The notes below the pieces were generated by a model that saw only the letters and a list, made by a program, of their open reading frames with translations, was not told where the DNA came from and did no database searches. DNA of 64,000 bases from Nocardioides sp. GTDB lineage: Bacteria; Actinomycetota; Actinomycetes; Propionibacteriales; Nocardioidaceae. The stretch is from assembly GCF_030019515.1 (NCBI RefSeq), contig NZ_JASEEQ010000003.1, positions 186,001 to 250,000 of the forward strand, in the 5' to 3' direction. Positions 60,453 through 64,000 of this stretch are shown here, piece by piece. The position numbers were made by a program, and so were the translations under genes. Within the stretch, counting starts at the first letter, position 1; each line of letters starts with the position of its first letter.

Positions 60453-60761
60453 TCACTCCTCGTCGGTCGGGCTGTCGGTGGCCGACGCCTCGTCGTTCGC
60501 GGGCGTCCGCGGTCCCCTCTGCAGGGCGTTGCCGGGATCGGCGGCGAAGGCGACGACCTGGGCCAGCTCCGACTCCGAGAGGAGCGTCAGCGCCTCGAGG
60601 ACGGTCGCATCGACGACACCGGTCGTCTCGATCCGACCGGCGCTGATCTGGAGCCGGGCACCCCGCCCGTGGGGCACGACCATCAAGGTCACGGATGCGA
60701 ACTCGTTGTGGACCCGCCACTTCTCCGAAGCACCGGGCTCGGCTTCACCTGGCGTGCTCAT
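60453..60761 (-). CDS. Small protein of unknown function in the Rieske operon
   Basis: 102 residues. Residues 15–75 look folded (KWRVHNEFASVTLMVVPHGR, ARLQISAGRIETTGVVDATV, LEALTLLSESELAQVVAFAA); both ends are acidic and low complexity. No Cys, His cluster or membrane segment. Its start shares one base with the beta-subunit stop (TGATG), so it is tightly coupled to the oxygenase. It could be an assembly or accessory factor. No family is recognised. Confidence 0.75.
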   Translation of the reverse strand: MSTPGEAEPGASEKWRVHNEFASVTLMVVPHGRGARLQISAGRIETTGVVDATVLEALTLLSESELAQVVAFAADPGNALQRGPRTPANDEASATDSPTDEE

Positions 60762-61267
60762 CAGAAGATCGAGCTGAGCTGGGAGTCGTTTGGGCGCTCG
60801 GTGTCCAGGCGCACGACCCGCTCACGGAGCAGCAGGCGGCCGTCGTGGCGCTCGATCCGGTCGACCCGCTCGGCCGAGGCCAGGACGGGTGACTCGGGGA
60901 GCCTGGCCCGCACCACCATGACGTTGGTCCGCACCCGCCAGGCCCGACCCGGGTCGAGCTCGTCGATGCGCAGGTTGGAGACGAAGTGACGCACGAACGC
61001 TGCCGGCCGCTCGGCCCAGGCGAAGTCCGAGTCGGCGCGCTGGAAGCGCATCGACAGGAAGCTCTTCGACTCGTTCGCGAACTCCAGCACCGCGTCGTAG
61101 TGGTCCTGGGTCGGCTCCTCCCGGGCCACCGGCACCGGCACCCGGTAGCTGAAGTCGTCATGGAGGAGGTCCAGCCACTCGGCCTGGCGGTGGGTGTCGA
61201 GGAGGTCGGCCTCGTCGACCAGGAACTGTTCGATCTCGCGATGCAGCTCGATGGAGACTCCGCTCAT
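60761..61267 (-). CDS. Aromatic-ring-hydroxylating dioxygenase beta subunit
   Basis: 168 residues. SIELHREIEQFLVDEADLLD and the typical SNTF2-like block LDLLHDDFSYRVPVPVAREE … RVRTNVMVVRAR … RLLLRERVVRLDT define the small structural beta subunit of alpha3beta3 Rieske oxygenases. It overlaps the alpha gene by four bases at its start. It carries no metal site and stabilises the alpha subunit. Confidence 0.92.
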   Translation of the reverse strand: MSGVSIELHREIEQFLVDEADLLDTHRQAEWLDLLHDDFSYRVPVPVAREEPTQDHYDAVLEFANESKSFLSMRFQRADSDFAWAERPAAFVRHFVSNLRIDELDPGRAWRVRTNVMVVRARLPESPVLASAERVDRIERHDGRLLLRERVVRLDTERPNDSQLSSIF

Positions 61268-62538
61268 CGACCCGCCTCCATCTGCTCGAGGTACCGCTTG
61301 ACGAGGTTGCGCTGATTGGCCTCGGTGAGGTCCTGACGCACGATGCGCCCTGGCCCGGTCCACGGCGGGGTCGAGCGCTCACCGACGTCCAGGCCGAGCT
61401 CGTAGTTGTACGGGGCGACGCCGGCGACCGAGTCGCCCAGCCCGGCGTCGATCCGACGGAAGTTCTCGAGGTCATCGGCCTCGAAGAAGGATGCGGCGCC
61501 GTGCTGGCGGGTGGAGTAGAGGTAGGACCTCCGCTTCCAGTCGGGGCTGGCGTCCTTGGGCACGAGCGTCCAGTAGGTCACGCGGTGCCGGTGCGGGTCG
61601 AGCGGCGTGATCTGACGTAGCTGGGTGAACGCCACCGCACCGTCGGCGTCCGTGCCGAAGTAGAGCGGGGCCGTCGTGATGAAGAGCAGGTTCGGGTACA
61701 CCATCCCGTGGATCACGGTGGCCCGCTCGCGGAACCTCCGGTGCTGCTCGTCGGCATCGATCGTCGCGAGGAGTTCGTCCTCGTAGCCCGGGGCGACCGC
61801 GGGCACCCCCTCGTCGGCGAGGTACTGCGCACGCAGGGAGTGGCCGTGCGGGTCGTTGACGACAAACCCCTCCACGGTCCCGGCCTGGGTCCCCACGACC
61901 CCGAGATCGAACATCGTCTTGTGTGCGGTCTTGAGGTGGTAGCCGTCACCCGCGAAGTTCTCGACGTGGATCTTCCAGTTCCCGCGGACGTCGACCGTGT
62001 GGGCCCCGCCGTGCACCTCGAGACCCCCGGAGAAGAGCTCGAGGAGCCCCTGGAGGTACCACAGCATGTCGCCGAGGCTCTCCTCGAGACTGAGGCCGTC
62101 CTGCGCCCAGGTCGCGAAGACCAGTCCGCAGCGGACCGCCACCCGGGCCTGGCGCAGCCCGAGCCGGGACGGGTCGAACTCGGGGCCGTACAGCGAGCGG
62201 CGGCCGGGCACGCCCTTGAGGTCACCGTCCGCGCCGAAGACCCAGCCGTGGTAGCCACAACGGAACGCCGTCGTGTTGCCGTAGGCGAGCTTGCACACCT
62301 GGGTGCCGCGATGGGTGCACGAGTTGAGCATGACGTGGATCTCGCCGTCCTCGGTCCGCGACATGATGACCGGGTTCGCGCCCATGTTGCGGGTGACGTA
62401 GTCGCCGGCAGCCGGGATCTCGGACTCGTGCCCGATGAAGATCCAACCCTCGCCAAAGATCGTGGCGAGCTCACGCTCCAGTGCCCCCTGGTCCCGGTAG
62501 TAGGACCGCGGGATGTTGACCGACTGTTCCAAGGTCAT
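61264..62538 (-). CDS. Rieske aromatic-ring-hydroxylating dioxygenase alpha subunit
   Basis: 424 residues. The Rieske [2Fe-2S] site is CTHRGTQVC and CGYHGW (about residues 74–98). The catalytic mononuclear iron site is ENFAGDGYHLKTAH, with the bridging Asp and two His ligands, and a distal Asp near the C-terminus is expected. Upstream SYYRDQGALERELATIFGEG and WIFIGHESEIP are typical. The large C-terminal pocket determines the substrate, which cannot be inferred reliably. It follows the ferredoxin gene by 52 bases and, with the beta subunit, adds both atoms of O2 to the ring. Confidence 0.94.
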   Translation of the reverse strand: MTLEQSVNIPRSYYRDQGALERELATIFGEGWIFIGHESEIPAAGDYVTRNMGANPVIMSRTEDGEIHVMLNSCTHRGTQVCKLAYGNTTAFRCGYHGWVFGADGDLKGVPGRRSLYGPEFDPSRLGLRQARVAVRCGLVFATWAQDGLSLEESLGDMLWYLQGLLELFSGGLEVHGGAHTVDVRGNWKIHVENFAGDGYHLKTAHKTMFDLGVVGTQAGTVEGFVVNDPHGHSLRAQYLADEGVPAVAPGYEDELLATIDADEQHRRFRERATVIHGMVYPNLLFITTAPLYFGTDADGAVAFTQLRQITPLDPHRHRVTYWTLVPKDASPDWKRRSYLYSTRQHGAASFFEADDLENFRRIDAGLGDSVAGVAPYNYELGLDVGERSTPPWTGPGRIVRQDLTEANQRNLVKRYLEQMEAGR

Positions 62539-62590
62539 GACGAGCTCCTCTTGCTGGGAGAATCAAGTGGGGCGCCGAAGGCGGCGGCGA

Positions 62591-62794
62591 TCATTCCGTG
62601 GCGTGCAGGGCCCGGGCGGGACAGCTGAGGATGGCGGCGCGGGCGGCGGGTTCCTGGTCGGCCGGTACCTCGTCGCCGCCGACCAGCTGGACGTACCCGA
62701 GGTCGTCGAGCCGGAAGACCGCTGGCGCCTCGTCCGCGCAGTTGCCGTAGGCCTGGCACGCGGTGCGATCGATCTGGACCTGCACTGTCGTCAC
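62591..62794 (-). CDS. Small ferredoxin of the Rieske system
   Basis: 67 residues. One cluster is bound by ACQAYGNC (C-x5-C spacing) and SCPARAL; the fourth ligand Cys of the usual CxxCxxC is absent, so a [3Fe-4S] or three-Cys cluster is likely. Such actinobacterial single-cluster ferredoxins carry electrons to Rieske oxygenases or P450s. It is first gene of the five-gene operon, divergent from an IclR regulator. Confidence 0.88.
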   Translation of the reverse strand: MTTVQVQIDRTACQAYGNCADEAPAVFRLDDLGYVQLVGGDEVPADQEPAARAAILSCPARALHATE

Positions 62795-62870
62795 TGCTCC
62801 TCGAAACGTCGACGGGCCGATTGGGCTCGGACTCTAAGCATCCACCAGCCTCAACAGAAGACTGTTCGAT

Positions 62871-62878
62871 GAATATTC
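62871..62878. promoter_or_regulatory. GAATATTC palindrome (left copy)
   Basis: An 8-bp AT-rich palindrome in the gap between the divergent ferredoxin and iclR genes. The same sequence is found on the other side of iclR at 63795–63802. Such a match is rare in this high-GC DNA. Confidence 0.5.
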
Positions 62879-63000
62879 GCGAGAGAGGAAATATCTTGGT
62901 CGTTCCCGGGGTGCGTTCTCCCGCACTCGCCATCGCGTGGCTCCCGGGTAGCAGGACCGTCCCTTGATGATCCTCGACCATTTCGGCCTATGGTTCCGCT

Positions 63001-63771
63001 ATGTCGAATAGCAACGCGCGGAGTATTCCAACCGTGAGCTCCGCAGCCAACGCGCTGCGACTCCTCATGCTCCTCGAGCACCAGCAGTCACTGCGGGTTG
63101 TGGACGCCTCCCGGGCGCTGAACGTCGCCGGCTCGACGGCTCACCGGCTGCTGACCTGCCTCAAGGACGAGGGGTTCCTCCGCCAGCCTGCCGGATCCCG
63201 GGCCTACGTGGCGGGCCCCAACATCCTCAAGCTCGCCCGGCACTTCAGCGACCAGAACTCCTTGGAGCGGGTCGCTCACATCCACCTCGAGAGGCTGTGC
63301 AAGCAGGTCAACGAGGCGGTCAACCTGCAGGTCCTCGTGGGTCACGAGGTCCTCTGCCTCGACGCAGTGGTCGAGGATCGGCACGGCCTGCAGGTCCGCA
63401 GCATCCGGGGACAGCGCGTCTCGGCATCGGTGTCGGCGGCAGGCAAGGTCCTGCTCGCGGCTCTCAAGCCCACGGAACTGGAGGAGGCACTCAGCCAGGA
63501 CCCCCGCCATCCGGACGCCGAGTGGAGCGCGACGCTCCATGCGGAGCTCGCCACCATCCGCGAGTTCGGCTACGCCACGAACATGGGCGAGCGGGAGCCC
63601 GGCGTGCACGCTGTCGCCGTTCCGATCAACGACCCCGCCGGAAAGTCGATCGCCGCACTCGCCGTCGCGGCGCCCTCGGTCCGCCTACCCCACGTGCGAG
63701 TCAGCGGGCTGATCACCCATCTGCGCGCGGCCGGCAGCGCCATCGCCCTGGACTACTACAGCTCCGACTGA
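63001..63771 (+). CDS. IclR family transcriptional regulator, second copy
   Basis: 256 residues. Winged helix-turn-helix (SAANALRLLMLLEHQQSLRV, then SRALNVAGSTAHRLLTCLKD) and effector domain (LERLCKQVNEAVNLQVLVGH, RVSASVSAAGKVLLAALKPT, HAVAVPINDPAGKSIAALAV) follow the IclR plan. It is divergent from the ferredoxin–dioxygenase operon and is the best candidate to control it. A GAATATTC palindrome flanks the gene on each side. It is separate from the IclR at 58393. Confidence 0.9.
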   Translation: MSNSNARSIPTVSSAANALRLLMLLEHQQSLRVVDASRALNVAGSTAHRLLTCLKDEGFLRQPAGSRAYVAGPNILKLARHFSDQNSLERVAHIHLERLCKQVNEAVNLQVLVGHEVLCLDAVVEDRHGLQVRSIRGQRVSASVSAAGKVLLAALKPTELEEALSQDPRHPDAEWSATLHAELATIREFGYATNMGEREPGVHAVAVPINDPAGKSIAALAVAAPSVRLPHVRVSGLITHLRAAGSAIALDYYSSD

Positions 63772-63793
63772 TCGAGGCAAGTTTCCTCAGAAA

Positions 63794-63803
63794 GGAATAT
63801 TCC
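63794..63803. promoter_or_regulatory. GGAATATTCC palindrome (right copy)
   Basis: A perfect 10-bp palindrome just after iclR, containing the same GAATATTC core as 62871–62878. It lies 125 bases before the partial gene at 63928 and is a candidate operator for it. Confidence 0.5.
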
Positions 63804-63861
63804 ACCAGATCATTCCGCAGTGCTCAACTGGCTGGCTACTGTGCCCGGCACACCTAGAGCC

Positions 63862-63903
63862 AGGGCCGGCTGCCCCGGCGTCCCGCATGCGGAAGCCGGC
63901 CCT
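63862..63903 (+). terminator. Terminator after iclR
   Basis: AGGGCCGGCT (63862–63871) and AGCCGGCCCT (63894–63903) form a 10-bp stem around a 22-base loop, between the iclR stop and the next start. Confidence 0.65.
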
Positions 63904-63927
63904 CATCAGCACGGAGGCGAGCCGCGC

Positions 63928-64000
63928 GTGACCACATCGTCGAAGATCCGCACCGACCTCACGGTCGACTCGGCGGCCGCGGGTGCGGACAGCCCGAGCC
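63928..64000 (+). CDS. N-terminal fragment of an unidentified protein
   Basis: A GTG at 63928 with GGAGG 11 bases upstream opens a frame of 24 codons to the window edge (MTTSSKIRTDLTVDSAAAGA, then DSPS). The visible part is too short to assign a family. Being downstream of iclR and the GGAATATTCC site, it may begin another catabolic or transport operon. Confidence 0.5.
   Translation, partial: MTTSSKIRTDLTVDSAAAGADSPS

Overview
The window is 64 kb of high-GC DNA from an actinobacterium, most likely a member of the Nocardioidaceae (Nocardioides-like). The reasons are the GC-rich codon use, many GTG and TTG starts, the tRNA-Trp–secE–nusG–rplKA–rplJL–rpoBC chromosomal block, a complete actinobacterial mce lipid-import operon, and aromatic-ring catabolism. 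The family assignment is inference; no 16S gene is present. I see no phage genes, transposases, CRISPR array or rRNA.

Left part (1–16 kb): a TetR-controlled heterodimeric ABC exporter, pdxH, a citrate synthase, a secreted M15-like peptidase, a GNAT acetyltransferase and serC. A run of seven minus-strand genes follows (14745 down to 6960), each overlapping or nearly touching the next. It encodes a hydroxyacid-oxoacid transhydrogenase-like alcohol dehydrogenase, a large FAD/Fe-S D-2-hydroxyacid dehydrogenase, a 27-residue membrane microprotein, a methyltransferase, a secreted membrane-anchored protein, topoisomerase IB and a macro-domain hydrolase. A GH5 endoglucanase-like enzyme is divergent from it.

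16–25 kb: a tightly coupled plus-strand set of seven genes that looks like a surface-polysaccharide or envelope system I cannot match to a named pathway. It has a small membrane protein, a family-2 glycosyltransferase fused to an MshEN-like (possibly c-di-GMP-sensing) N-terminus, a GT-C-like membrane protein, a Pro/Ala/Glu-rich coiled-coil protein, two lipoproteins (one PstS-like with a helical insertion) and a secreted duplicated-domain protein. Upstream lie four 7-mers repeated every 11 bp, resembling a PhoP box.

25–52 kb: a tandem Nudix protein, a geranylgeranyl-reductase-family flavoprotein, a small secreted protein, 32-bp tandem repeats, then rpoC and rpoB. An eleven-gene mce operon (Mkl ATPase, two YrbE permeases, MceA–F, two Mce-associated proteins) sits between rpoB and rplL. 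rplJ with its leader, rplA, rplK, nusG, secE and tRNA-Trp follow.

52–64 kb: an aromatic catabolic island. Rieske dioxygenase alpha and beta subunits, ferredoxin, ferredoxin reductase and a small unknown protein would make a cis-dihydrodiol; an SDR would rearomatise it; a type I extradiol dioxygenase would open the ring; a DapA-family aldolase and an aldehyde dehydrogenase would shorten the side chain. An ornithine-cyclodeaminase-like protein in the same operon is unexplained and hints at a nitrogen-containing intermediate. One LysR and two IclR regulators with candidate operators accompany the island. The substrate is not determinable from sequence alone.
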